A stretch of 21,834 nucleotides of DNA. Origin: Treponema sp. GTDB lineage: Bacteria > Spirochaetota > Spirochaetia > Treponematales > Treponemataceae. Within the stretch, counting starts at the first letter, position 1. Each line of letters opens with the position of its first letter. The notes beneath the pieces were generated by a model. The model was given only the letters and a program-made list of their open reading frames with translations. It searched no databases and was not told the DNA's origin. A program made the position numbers and the translations under genes. Below, in pieces: positions 1-8,100 of the stretch. Where the stretch lies: NCBI GenBank assembly GCA_004554075.1, contig SFOB01000038.1, forward strand, positions 1 to 21,834, written 5' to 3'.

Positions 1-2173
1 TGATTTCCTCGTAAGGCATAACTCCGTCGAGGGTACCAAAACCAACGCGGCCTTCGTTTGTAATCTGGCGGGCACCTGCATTACTTGTCATGATGATGAC
101 AGTGTTGCGGAAGTTTACTGTGTGACCAAGGTTATCAGAAAGTTCACCCTCTTCGAGAAGCTGAAGCAGCAGGTTGAAAATATCCGGATGAGCCTTTTCA
201 ATTTCGTCGAGCAATACAACTGAGTATGGATGACGGCGAACCTTTTCTGTAAGCACACCACCCTCTTCGTAACCAACGTATCCCGGAGGCGCTCCAACTA
301 AGCGGCTGGCTGTATGCTTTTCCATATAGTCAGACATATCAATTCGGATTAAAGAATCTTCGCTGCCAAAAAGATATTTTGCCAAAGCCTTTGCAAGCTG
401 AGTTTTTCCAACACCTGTAGGTCCAAGGAAAATGAAAGAACCAACCGGATGCTTTGGAGAAGAAATACCTGCGCGGGCACGGCGGATAGCTCCGGAGATA
501 ACACTAACTGCGCTGTTCTGTCCGATTACTGTATTGTGAAGTTCGTCTTCCATGTGAACAATACGTTCTGCTTCCGAAGAAGAAAGGCGCTCAACAGGAA
601 CACCTGTCATCTCAGAAATAATGCGCTCTACGTCAGAAACTGAAACACGCTTTGTACCACTGCTGCCATTCTGCTTCCAGAGGTCGCTGTAAACATTAAG
701 GCGGCGCTTGAGGTCAATAACCTTGTCGCGTACAAGAGCAGCGCTTTCGTAATCCTGATTTTTTACAAGAGCAGTTTTTTCTTCAATCAGCTGACTGATA
801 TTCTGCTCAAGTTCCGCAAGTTCTGTAGGTCTTGATTCTTCCTGGATTTTCTTTGCGGCTCCAGCCTCATCGAGAATATCAATAGCCTTATCCGGCAAAA
901 CCTTCTCAGGAATATAGCGGCGGCTGAGTTTTACAATGGCAGGAATTACTGCATCATCATAAATAACTCTGTGATAGTTTTCATATTTAGTTTTGATTCC
1001 ATTGAGAATCTCTTCTGTTTCCTGATCGCCAGGCTCTTCCACCTTAACAACCTGGAAGCGGCGTTCAAGGGCCAGATCCTTTTCGATGTGACGGGTATAT
1101 TCTTTTGTAGTTGTTGCACCAATAATCTGGATTTCTCCGCGGGAAAGAGCCGGCTTCATGATGTTAGAAGCATCCATTGTTCCTTCCGGACCTCCAGCTC
1201 CGATGATTGTATGAAGCTCGTCGATAAAGAGAATTATGTCTTTATTATCCTGCAGCTCCTTCATCATTTTTTTCATACGCTCTTCGAACTCACCGCGGTA
1301 CTTGGTACCTGCAACAATAGCTGCAAGGTCGAGCGACAAAATACGCTTGTTCAAAAGTCCTTCCGGAACCTTTCCGGCAGCAATGTGCTGGGCAAGACCT
1401 TCTACAATGGCTGTCTTTCCAACACCAGGTTCGCCTGTAAGAACAGGATTGTTTTTTGTGCGGCGTGAGAGAATCTGAATTACACGGTGAATCTCTTTGT
1501 CGCGGCCGACAACCGGATCATCTTTATTTTCGCGGGCAAGCTTTGTAAGGTCGCGGCTGTACTCTGCAAGGAAAGACTGTTTCTGTCCGGCATTTGATTT
1601 ATCTGCAGGCTGTTTCTTTACAGATTTCTTTTCATCAAAAACACCGAATAATCCGCCGCCTGCATCATCATTTAAAAGCGAACGGAAAACAGAATCAACC
1701 AGATTTTCTGCAGCCTGCTGGCGGATAGAAGAGCCTCCATCTGCCTGAAGTTCCATAACAGTAAAACGAAGGTCCATAATTGTGTAGCCTTCATCGCCAA
1801 AGAATTTTGCGGCAACACTTCCTTCATCGCGGACACAGGCAAGGAGAAGATGTTCTGTACCAATATAATCGTTATGGAGTGCTGAAGATTCAATATCTGC
1901 AATATCAATTAAAAACTGATAGCGGCGGCTCTTTGGAATTGCTTCAAGAGTTGGATTACTTATATCATCTCTAAAATATGTTTCCAAAGCCTGCTGAAGT
2001 TTATCTGCATTCAGGCCAAGCTCAGAAATTGCTGTATATCCAAGTCCTTCCTTTGATTTTAAAATTGCAAGAAGCACATGCTCTGGTAAAAGCTGATTAC
2101 TTCCGATTTTTCTGGCTTCATCCTGGGCCAGTACCATCAAGATTTTTTTTGCTCTAGGAGACAGATTTTTCAT
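1..2173 (-). CDS. clpC: ClpC-type AAA+ unfoldase, ATPase subunit of the Clp protease (3' end outside window)
   Basis: ATP-driven Hsp100 unfoldase that feeds substrates to ClpP in the cytoplasm. I translated about 724 codons by hand; the C-terminus lies beyond base 1. Visible in order: an N-terminal Clp_N repeat domain (about 1-145), AAA-1 with Walker A GEPGVGKT near residue 249 and Walker B LFIDELH, a UVR-type middle domain (DYESAALVRDK near 474), and AAA-2 with Walker A GPTGVGKT near 588 and Walker B LLDEIEKAHP. A VGF tripeptide near residue 709 matches the ClpP-docking loop, so this is a protease partner rather than a ClpB disaggregase. The ATG at 2173 has a GAGGG ribosome site 8 bases upstream and overlaps the end of mcsB by 20 bases. 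The middle domain marks it as ClpC, the form that works with McsA/McsB adaptors in Firmicutes. Confidence 0.96.
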   Translation of the reverse strand, partial: MKNLSPRAKKILMVLAQDEARKIGSNQLLPEHVLLAILKSKEGLGYTAISELGLNADKLQQALETYFRDDISNPTLEAIPKSRRYQFLIDIADIESSALHNDYIGTEHLLLACVRDEGSVAAKFFGDEGYTIMDLRFTVMELQADGGSSIRQQAAENLVDSVFRSLLNDDAGGGLFGVFDEKKSVKKQPADKSNAGQKQSFLAEYSRDLTKLARENKDDPVVGRDKEIHRVIQILSRRTKNNPVLTGEPGVGKTAIVEGLAQHIAAGKVPEGLLNKRILSLDLAAIVAGTKYRGEFEERMKKMMKELQDNKDIILFIDELHTIIGAGGPEGTMDASNIMKPALSRGEIQIIGATTTKEYTRHIEKDLALERRFQVVKVEEPGDQETEEILNGIKTKYENYHRVIYDDAVIPAIVKLSRRYIPEKVLPDKAIDILDEAGAAKKIQEESRPTELAELEQNISQLIEEKTALVKNQDYESAALVRDKVIDLKRRLNVYSDLWKQNGSSGTKRVSVSDVERIISEMTGVPVERLSSSEAERIVHMEDELHNTVIGQNSAVSVISGAIRRARAGISSPKHPVGSFIFLGPTGVGKTQLAKALAKYLFGSEDSLIRIDMSDYMEKHTASRLVGAPPGYVGYEEGGVLTEKVRRHPYSVVLLDEIEKAHPDIFNLLLQLLEEGELSDNLGHTVNFRNTVIIMTSNAGARQITNEGRVGFGTLDGVMPYEEI

Positions 2174-3254
2174 TAACAATTCCCTCAAAGGCCTGCTGAA
2201 TTACAATTGCCCTGAGTCTTTTTATCTGCATAGGAACGCTTGATTTTATATCATCTTCGAAGGTAAAGGCATAATTATCACAAAGGTATTTCAAATGGCC
2301 GTCCTTTACGCGATAGTAAAGTCCGTTCAGTTCGTATTCAGAAATACCCTTTATCAGCTTTAGCTGAAGCCCCCATTTTACCGCCGAAATTATGCTCACA
2401 GCCTCTTCATAAGAAAGAAGAAGTGAATACATAGCTCTTGCGTAGCTCTGCTTAAAAAAATTCAAGACTACTGTAGGATTATTATCGGCAAAATTTGAGC
2501 GAATCTTGCGTTCTCTTTTTAAAATTACGCTTACAATTGAGTGAATTCCAGCCATCTGATCCAGTTCAGTGCCTTCTGCACTGCTGCTGGTACAAACATC
2601 AAAAAGACAGTTAGAAAAATCAGCTATCTGTTCGCTCTTAAAAACTGGTTTTATGACCATTTTCTTTGATTGAACAAGAGTAACTATTGAATCAAACTGA
2701 CCTGAAAGCACAATTGAAGGGATAAAAAGCCTTACAGTAAACTTTAAGCCGGTTCCGCAATCCTTTACCTGGGAAGTAAGGTAACCAAAATCAATATTTG
2801 CCGCAAACTGGAGTTTATTCTGAAGAAATTCGTCTACTTTATAGACTTTTTCCATTGCTTTTTCGCAATCAAGACCAGGTGTAAAAGAGGCAATCTTAAT
2901 GTGATCTGTACCATTTACAAGACAGCAGGAACTTTCATCACCATAATTTATTACTGCAGCACCGCATTCTTCATCAAGAATGTTTTTATCACTCAAAATC
3001 TGCTTTCCGGGAAGAGAAATCTGCGTCATATCAATGAAACGCCAGTCTTCTGCTCCGGAAAAAGCATCATATACAAGAGACTGGACCCGGCTTTTATCGT
3101 CTGCGGTCATTTTTGAAGGAAAAGGAAAATCTGCAAGATTTCGAGCCAGTCTTGCTCTTGTTGAAATCACGACATCATCACAATTTCCAGGAAGGGAAAA
3201 CCAGACTCCTTCATTTTTTGTATTACTGCTGTCCGTCTTTCGTTTCCGTGCCAT
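2154..3254 (-). CDS. mcsB: McsB-like guanido-kinase-fold protein with degenerate active site
   Basis: 366 aa, the usual McsB length. In Firmicutes McsB phosphorylates protein arginines and so marks clients for ClpC. The N-terminal nucleotide-binding motif STRARLARNL (31-40) is intact. Compared from memory with B. subtilis McsB, other key positions differ: the catalytic NEEDHIR motif reads NGTDHIK (114-120), losing the Glu; CPTNxGTGLR reads QVKDCGTGLK (162-171), losing the Cys and changing Arg to Lys; the nucleotide-contacting Arg of the VRGIYGEG loop is Lys202; and the phosphoarginine-binding RDxxRA motif reads IKRLRA (344-349). The fold and family are clear from GYLTS, GTGL, DHI and the operon (mcsA overlaps its start, clpC its end). 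Whether it is a kinase, an altered kinase or a pure adaptor cannot be decided from sequence. An AAGG ribosome site lies about 9 bases before the ATG. Confidence 0.88.
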   Translation of the reverse strand: MARKRKTDSSNTKNEGVWFSLPGNCDDVVISTRARLARNLADFPFPSKMTADDKSRVQSLVYDAFSGAEDWRFIDMTQISLPGKQILSDKNILDEECGAAVINYGDESSCCLVNGTDHIKIASFTPGLDCEKAMEKVYKVDEFLQNKLQFAANIDFGYLTSQVKDCGTGLKFTVRLFIPSIVLSGQFDSIVTLVQSKKMVIKPVFKSEQIADFSNCLFDVCTSSSAEGTELDQMAGIHSIVSVILKRERKIRSNFADNNPTVVLNFFKQSYARAMYSLLLSYEEAVSIISAVKWGLQLKLIKGISEYELNGLYYRVKDGHLKYLCDNYAFTFEDDIKSSVPMQIKRLRAIVIQQAFEGIVNEKSVS

Positions 3255-3537
3255 GATTCAAAACCTTAAGATAATCTCTATACAAAGCGGCCTTTTCGTA
3301 ATCCTCTGCGGCAACCGCTTCTTCCAGCTTAATCTGCATGGTCATGCGGTCTACAAGAGTTGAACGATAGCCTTTCAGGCGTTTTGGAAGAGAACCTTTA
3401 TATGAGCCGGAAATACCATAACTTTCCAGGGTAGCACGGAATTCTTCTGCAAAAGTATAATAACATTCCGCACAACCAATTCTTTGAGACTTTACTATCT
3501 GATCAAAGGTGCTTCCGCACACTGAGCAACACTTCAT
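3223..3537 (-). CDS. mcsA: Short McsA-like zinc-finger/UVR protein
   Basis: 104 aa. McsA is the zinc-binding activator of McsB and an adaptor for ClpC. One zinc-finger-like set is visible, C4-x2-C7 and C22-x2-C25, followed by a UVR motif at about 68-93 (LEEAVAAEDYEKAALYRDYL), the same type of motif as in the middle domain of the neighbouring ClpC. Firmicute McsA is longer (roughly 180 aa) with more CxxC pairs, so this is a reduced version. Its end overlaps the start of mcsB by 32 bases in a different frame, implying coupled translation. The start follows the upstream permease stop by 17 bases with only a weak TAGG ribosome site. Identity rests on domain order plus context. Confidence 0.85.
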   Translation of the reverse strand: MKCCSVCGSTFDQIVKSQRIGCAECYYTFAEEFRATLESYGISGSYKGSLPKRLKGYRSTLVDRMTMQIKLEEAVAAEDYEKAALYRDYLKVLNHGTETKDGQQ

Positions 3538-3554
3538 AGAGCCTACAGATTATC

Positions 3555-4901
3555 CTAATTTTTTCGCAGTATATCAAGTGGTTTTTCGCGTCCTGCTTTT
3601 CTGGCGGGAATAATAGAAACCAGAACCGAAAGCAGCAAAACTGCCACAACTATAAGAATAATCTGATTTGCAGGAATTTCAACTGGAATTTCACTTAAAT
3701 AGTAGGCTGGATCCATAAGATGAACCTGGCCTCCTCCGCCCATTGTGCTGAAGAAGTTTACCAGACATTCAAGGCCATTTACTATCTGATTTGAAAAAAC
3801 AGTAAAGAGGATGCCTACCGGAAGTCCAAGCACAAGACCACCTGCCCCACAGGACAAAGCCGCAAGCAGAAAGGCTATAGTAATACCATGAGGCTTTGCA
3901 CCAATACTCTTTAAGATTGCAATTTCTTTCTGTCTTTCCATTACAAGCATTACGATTGCAGAAGATATATTTACAGTTGCAACGAGTACAATCAGCATCA
4001 TAACAAAGACCAGCATAACTTTTGTGGAAGAAAAATTTTCAAATTCTGCAGTATGAATCTGGTCCCAGCGGTAAACATTGGCGTAGCGCCCAAAGCTTTC
4101 AGCAAGGCGTCTTTGAATTGCAACCAGCTCCGGAGAAAATGCATCATTGGTTTCTATCATCACATTATATGATGCACTTTCCATAGCAAGAGAAGAATAA
4201 GCACATTCAAGCGGAATAAATACCCAGAACTGGTCAAGTTCCTGATAGCCCGAAGAAACTACTGCCGCTATATGAAAAGAAGTAAGCTTTGGAATAATTC
4301 GATCTCCATTTTCACCGGCAGAGCGGGTGGTTATTACACGGAAGGTATCTCCGGCATGTAAATCAAGATCCTTTGAAAGCTTCTGTCCTATTATTGCAAC
4401 TTTGTTTGGAAGGCCTGCTTCTTCATTCCAGGAATTTACAAAATCATTTATGTCTCCTTCACAAACTTCAAAGAGTTTTGCAAAAGACTGATTTTTTACA
4501 AAAATATCCTGTTCTAAGGCTCTAAGCTCTATTCCGCTGCGGCCATGTTTTCCGGTTGCCAGTGCAGAAATTTCAATCTCCGGATAGAAAGCAGAAACAC
4601 CGGTCACATCGCAGGCTTCTTCAGCATATTTCTTAAAATCATAAGCACTCTTTACTCTGCTGATATTTGGAGCAACATAGGCCTGTAAATGGCTGGAAGA
4701 CAAGCCAATAATTCTCTGTGTCATTCCATCAATCATTCCATTTGTAATTGAAGTAACTACAACGAGAGGCACAATGCTAAGGCCTATGCAAAGCACTGCT
4801 CCAAAAAGACTTTTTCTTGCAATTGATTTCTTTTCTGCTTTAGGAAAAATGAGGCTCTTGGCAAATTTTAAAATCCAGTTGATTCCTGAATTGCTTTTCA
4901 T
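3555..4901 (-). CDS. LolC/LolE-family lipoprotein-release ABC permease (second copy)
   Basis: 448 aa FtsX/MacB-type permease. It has one N-terminal membrane segment (about 30-52), a large periplasmic domain (about 55-285), then three C-terminal membrane segments (about 290-315, 340-375, 415-435) joined by a cytoplasmic coupling region with MERQKEIAILKSIGA, the hallmark of the LolC/E and FtsX_ICD families. With LolD and the paralogue upstream it should form the inner-membrane LolCDE complex that extracts lipoproteins for transfer to the outer membrane. The ATGA start/stop overlap with lolD, preceded by GGAGGG about 10 bases upstream, indicates translational coupling. Sequence alone does not say which permease is LolC-like and which LolE-like; a MacB-type exporter is less likely because MacB carries its ATPase fused. 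Confidence 0.9.
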   Translation of the reverse strand: MKSNSGINWILKFAKSLIFPKAEKKSIARKSLFGAVLCIGLSIVPLVVVTSITNGMIDGMTQRIIGLSSSHLQAYVAPNISRVKSAYDFKKYAEEACDVTGVSAFYPEIEISALATGKHGRSGIELRALEQDIFVKNQSFAKLFEVCEGDINDFVNSWNEEAGLPNKVAIIGQKLSKDLDLHAGDTFRVITTRSAGENGDRIIPKLTSFHIAAVVSSGYQELDQFWVFIPLECAYSSLAMESASYNVMIETNDAFSPELVAIQRRLAESFGRYANVYRWDQIHTAEFENFSSTKVMLVFVMMLIVLVATVNISSAIVMLVMERQKEIAILKSIGAKPHGITIAFLLAALSCGAGGLVLGLPVGILFTVFSNQIVNGLECLVNFFSTMGGGGQVHLMDPAYYLSEIPVEIPANQIILIVVAVLLLSVLVSIIPARKAGREKPLDILRKN

Positions 4902-5590
4902 TTAAGCCTGCCCTCCACAATTCTAAGCTGTCTGTCGCCTTTTGCAGCAAGATTCATATCGTGGGTTACAAGAATCAGTGTCTTTTTATATTTATCTGCC
5001 ATAGAAAAAAGCAGGTCACCTATTTTCTGAGCATTTGCCGGATCAAGATTTCCTGTAGGTTCATCTGCAAGAATCAGAGTCGGGTCGTTTATAAGGGCAC
5101 GGGCAGCCGCAACTCTCTGTCTTTCACCGCCGGAAAGCTGAGAAGGCAGATGGCCCGCTCTGTCTGCAACTCCTACATCATCAAGAAGACCTGCCGCTCT
5201 TTCCATTGCTTCTTTTTTAGACATTCCGGCAATCAGAGCCGGCATATAAACATTTTCAAGGGCAGTAAAATCTTTAAGCAGATAATGAAACTGAAAAATA
5301 AGACCAATAAAATTTGAACGGTACTCAGCCATTTTTGCTTCACTGAGAGAAGTAACATTCCATTCTCCCGTTTTAGAGTTTCCTGCTGTTACACTTCCAG
5401 AGCTTGCATTATCAATTCCAGCAATAATATTAAGCAGAGTACTTTTACCGCTTCCACTTTCACCAACTACGGCAATCTTTGCCCCTTCCTCAACATTAAG
5501 ATTCAGTCCTTTGAGAACGGTGAGTTTTTCGCTGTCTGTTTCATAAATCTTTTCAAGATTCTTTATTGTAAGGATATTTGAACTACTCAT
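4898..5590 (-). CDS. lolD: LolD, ATPase of the lipoprotein-release ABC transporter
   Basis: 230 aa, the standard LolD/MacB-type ATPase size. Motifs in order: Walker A GESGSGKST (43-51), Q-loop Gln100 in LIFQFHYLL, signature LSGGERQR (152-159), Walker B LILADEPTGNLD (172-183) and H-loop His210. The FQFHYLL stretch after the Q-loop is typical of LolD. It powers the two permeases encoded on either side. The start has a near-consensus GGAGGT 8 bases upstream; the reading frame overlaps the preceding permease by 8 bases and the following one by 4. Confidence 0.95.
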   Translation of the reverse strand: MSSSNILTIKNLEKIYETDSEKLTVLKGLNLNVEEGAKIAVVGESGSGKSTLLNIIAGIDNASSGSVTAGNSKTGEWNVTSLSEAKMAEYRSNFIGLIFQFHYLLKDFTALENVYMPALIAGMSKKEAMERAAGLLDDVGVADRAGHLPSQLSGGERQRVAAARALINDPTLILADEPTGNLDPANAQKIGDLLFSMADKYKKTLILVTHDMNLAAKGDRQLRIVEGRLK

Positions 5591-6938
5591 TATGAAGTAC
5601 CTCCGAAACTGTCATTTTTAATACGTTTCTGCTTGCTGCCCAGGAAGCAATTAAAGGAGAAAATATACCAAACAAGGTAATTGCCACTACTTCTCCCGGG
5701 AATATGCGGGCAGGAATTGAAGCATAAAGATTATAAGAAGAATTAACCTGAACATATTGCAGGTTCTGTCTGTCTGTAATTGCCGTAACAAGATACTGTA
5801 CCCCATACATAAGTTTTGCTGCAGCAGTAAAAACGATATCTGTATTTAAGCTGATAATTATACCAAGCAGCACACCTGCAAGAGCTCCCGCGGTTCCCAT
5901 AATAAAACCACGCATGATAAAAATGGATTTTATGCCACCCTTACGAGCTCCAAGTGCAGAAAGTACTGCAATTTCTGTACGGCGTTCAAAAACAAGACGC
6001 CGCATACCATTGTAAATGTTAATTGCAACTACCACAAAAATCAGGGCAACTAAAAGAAGCAGCATATTTTTTTCTATGCGGAGAGCGCCAAAGAAGGTCC
6101 TGTTAAAATTACGCCAGGACTGAATTTGAGGACCGGTCACAGAGTCAACAGCAAGAGAATTGTTTTTTCTGTCAGATGATTCCAGCCATTCAAGCTGATT
6201 ATTAAGACCAGTAATTGCCTTCAGATCATCATCATATTTATTAAGTTTGATACCCCAGATTTTTTTTGCGGAACTTCCAAAATAACGATTTGCAGCTTCT
6301 GTACCAACAAAGGCATAGCCGTTGTTTATCTCACTGTAACCGGTTGTAAAAATTCCCCTGACAGTAAAAACTCTGTCAGAAGAAAATAAGTCAACATCAC
6401 TTCCGCCGCTCATTACAAGAAGATTTACTGTACTGCCTGTTCTTACACCAAGATTACGTGCAAGGCTGCTTCCAATAATTATAGAATCAGGATCAGAAAA
6501 ATCAAAAGAACCGGAAAGCATATTTAATTCACGGCGAAGGCCTTCATCTTCAAAATAAATTGCTTCATCTGCTGCCCTTACATTTACAGCAACCGCACCC
6601 CCCTTATCTCCTGTCATAAGGACTTGAGACTCGTAAAAAGGCACGCAGCTTCTTATCTGCTTATTCGACTTGCAGGCAGCAAGCAGTTCTTCTTCTTTGT
6701 CTTCTGGAATTTCTGTTGCCCTCAGATGATAAGACGAAACTTCCAGAATGGAATCTATAAAGCTCATCTGAAAGCCATTCATGACACTCATTACAACAGT
6801 AAGAGTCATAACACCAAAGCAAATTCCAAGAGTTGCAAGAGCAGAAGTTACGGCAGAACGGCCCTTTCTGTCTACACGGGCAAAACGCCTGGAAACTGCG
6901 CTAATCCAGCGGAGGCTGCTGTACAAAGTTTTTCTCAT
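5583..6938 (-). CDS. LolC/LolE-family lipoprotein-release ABC permease (first copy)
   Basis: 451 aa. Topology matches its paralogue downstream: N-terminal membrane segment (about 33-53) ending in MSVMNGFQ, a periplasmic domain to about 285, then three membrane segments, with the coupling-helix motif FERRTEIAVLSALGARKGG that contacts the ATPase. The N-terminal pattern (short cytoplasmic lead, TM, MNGF) is that of LolC/LolE. The two permeases are diverged, as expected for a heterodimeric LolCDE complex. Its ATG overlaps the stop of the upstream lipoprotein gene (ATGA) and has a strong GGAGGGG ribosome site, so the lipoprotein and permease are probably made together. Confidence 0.9.
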   Translation of the reverse strand: MRKTLYSSLRWISAVSRRFARVDRKGRSAVTSALATLGICFGVMTLTVVMSVMNGFQMSFIDSILEVSSYHLRATEIPEDKEEELLAACKSNKQIRSCVPFYESQVLMTGDKGGAVAVNVRAADEAIYFEDEGLRRELNMLSGSFDFSDPDSIIIGSSLARNLGVRTGSTVNLLVMSGGSDVDLFSSDRVFTVRGIFTTGYSEINNGYAFVGTEAANRYFGSSAKKIWGIKLNKYDDDLKAITGLNNQLEWLESSDRKNNSLAVDSVTGPQIQSWRNFNRTFFGALRIEKNMLLLLVALIFVVVAINIYNGMRRLVFERRTEIAVLSALGARKGGIKSIFIMRGFIMGTAGALAGVLLGIIISLNTDIVFTAAAKLMYGVQYLVTAITDRQNLQYVQVNSSYNLYASIPARIFPGEVVAITLFGIFSPLIASWAASRNVLKMTVSEVLHNE

Positions 6939-8071
6939 TCTTCCCCTCCCTTATGAATCAGGCTTTCTTCTTCCGCTTCAGGCGAATTCTTTTTATAGAT
7001 TTTTGTTCGGAAAAGGCGGCCCTGATTATAATATTCATCCCGAACCCGAACGTCTTCTTCGTAATAAGTTTTTACAGAAAGGTTTTCATCAAAGTAAACC
7101 CAGCTGATATAAGTTCCTTTTTCTGCTGAGTAGATATTCTGCATTTTCAAAATATCATTTTCATAAAATTTATAATCAGGAGGAATTACAGTATTATTGT
7201 TTGCTTCAGCTTCGTCCGCTGCTGCAGCATAAGGATAAGAATACTCATAACGTTTTGTAAAAATTTCAGGCTTATTATAATTTGAATCCTTATAAGAGTA
7301 TTCCTTCTGAAGATCCTCAAGCAGCTGATTTTCAGAATTATATTTCCACTTTCTTTCCTGTAATATATATTTCCTGTCATCATTAAAAGCATATTTCTTT
7401 GATAACAGAGGAGAAGACTTTTCATTATAAGAAATCAATTCATCAAAGGCTTCTGTAATTATTTCTTTATTAATCACTTTTCTGCTCTCTGTAGAATAAA
7501 CAAACAATTCTGTTTTTAGTTTCTTGGCATCCGAAGCAGATCTTATTTTCCATTCTTCTTTTTTAGTTAGTCTATACTCACTGTCATAAAAGAAGCGCAT
7601 TACATTTTCAGCTGCAGAATGAATTACAACAAGACCTTCATCTGTGAACTGTGGAGAAAGAGTTTCGTTTTTATACTCAAAAAAACGCATCTGGTCATTC
7701 TTGTCGGTAAAAGCCCTTCCTTCTCCAGCCTGACTTTCCAGAGCCTCTTCCAGACTTTCTCCAGCTTCATCTCCGCCTTCCCCTGCTTCTTCTTCAAGCT
7801 GATATTCAGAATAAGAAGTTTCCATATCTGCAAGTTCCTGGGCAATACGTTCTTCTTCAAGCCTCATCAAGAGCTCTTCTACCCAGGAAGCATCATCTTC
7901 TGCAGGACTGTAAAAATTATAAAGCTCTTCATCAGAATTATTATCTTCGCTCAAGGATGTAACTTCTGCAGGAGTTTTATCATTTTTCCTGCAGGAAAAA
8001 AGAGCAAGCAGAAAAAAGGCAGATAAAACTAAGAGAAAATTATTTCTTTTTGAATAAAAGAATCCGGCCAT
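6935..8071 (-). CDS. Predicted lipoprotein, function unknown, coupled to lol genes
   Basis: 378 aa, not recognised. A basic N-terminus, a hydrophobic stretch (about 12-25) and LFSC ending at Cys27 form a spirochaete-type lipobox; after lipidation the mature protein would start at Cys27. Residues 36-130 are very acidic and likely disordered (runs of Glu/Asp). The rest is rich in Tyr, Lys, Glu and Asn, with repeated short patterns such as FFYDSEYRLTKKE and YFDENLSVKTYYE that resemble the loose repeats of YwqK/MORN-variant proteins; this resemblance is weak. The gene lies 29 bases after ftsY and overlaps the first lol permease by 4 bases. No good ribosome site sits near the ATG (an AGAGGG is 18 bases away). 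It could be a Lol accessory protein or simply a Lol client. Confidence 0.78.
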   Translation of the reverse strand: MAGFFYSKRNNFLLVLSAFFLLALFSCRKNDKTPAEVTSLSEDNNSDEELYNFYSPAEDDASWVEELLMRLEEERIAQELADMETSYSEYQLEEEAGEGGDEAGESLEEALESQAGEGRAFTDKNDQMRFFEYKNETLSPQFTDEGLVVIHSAAENVMRFFYDSEYRLTKKEEWKIRSASDAKKLKTELFVYSTESRKVINKEIITEAFDELISYNEKSSPLLSKKYAFNDDRKYILQERKWKYNSENQLLEDLQKEYSYKDSNYNKPEIFTKRYEYSYPYAAAADEAEANNNTVIPPDYKFYENDILKMQNIYSAEKGTYISWVYFDENLSVKTYYEEDVRVRDEYYNQGRLFRTKIYKKNSPEAEEESLIHKGGEE

Positions 8072-8100
8072 AATTTGTGAATAAAATTCCCTCTTACCTT

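Noticed and set aside
971..1468. Plus-strand open frame of 165 codons
   Set aside because: It lies wholly antisense to the well-conserved clpC AAA domains; its composition is Cys/Phe-rich, as expected of a shadow frame.
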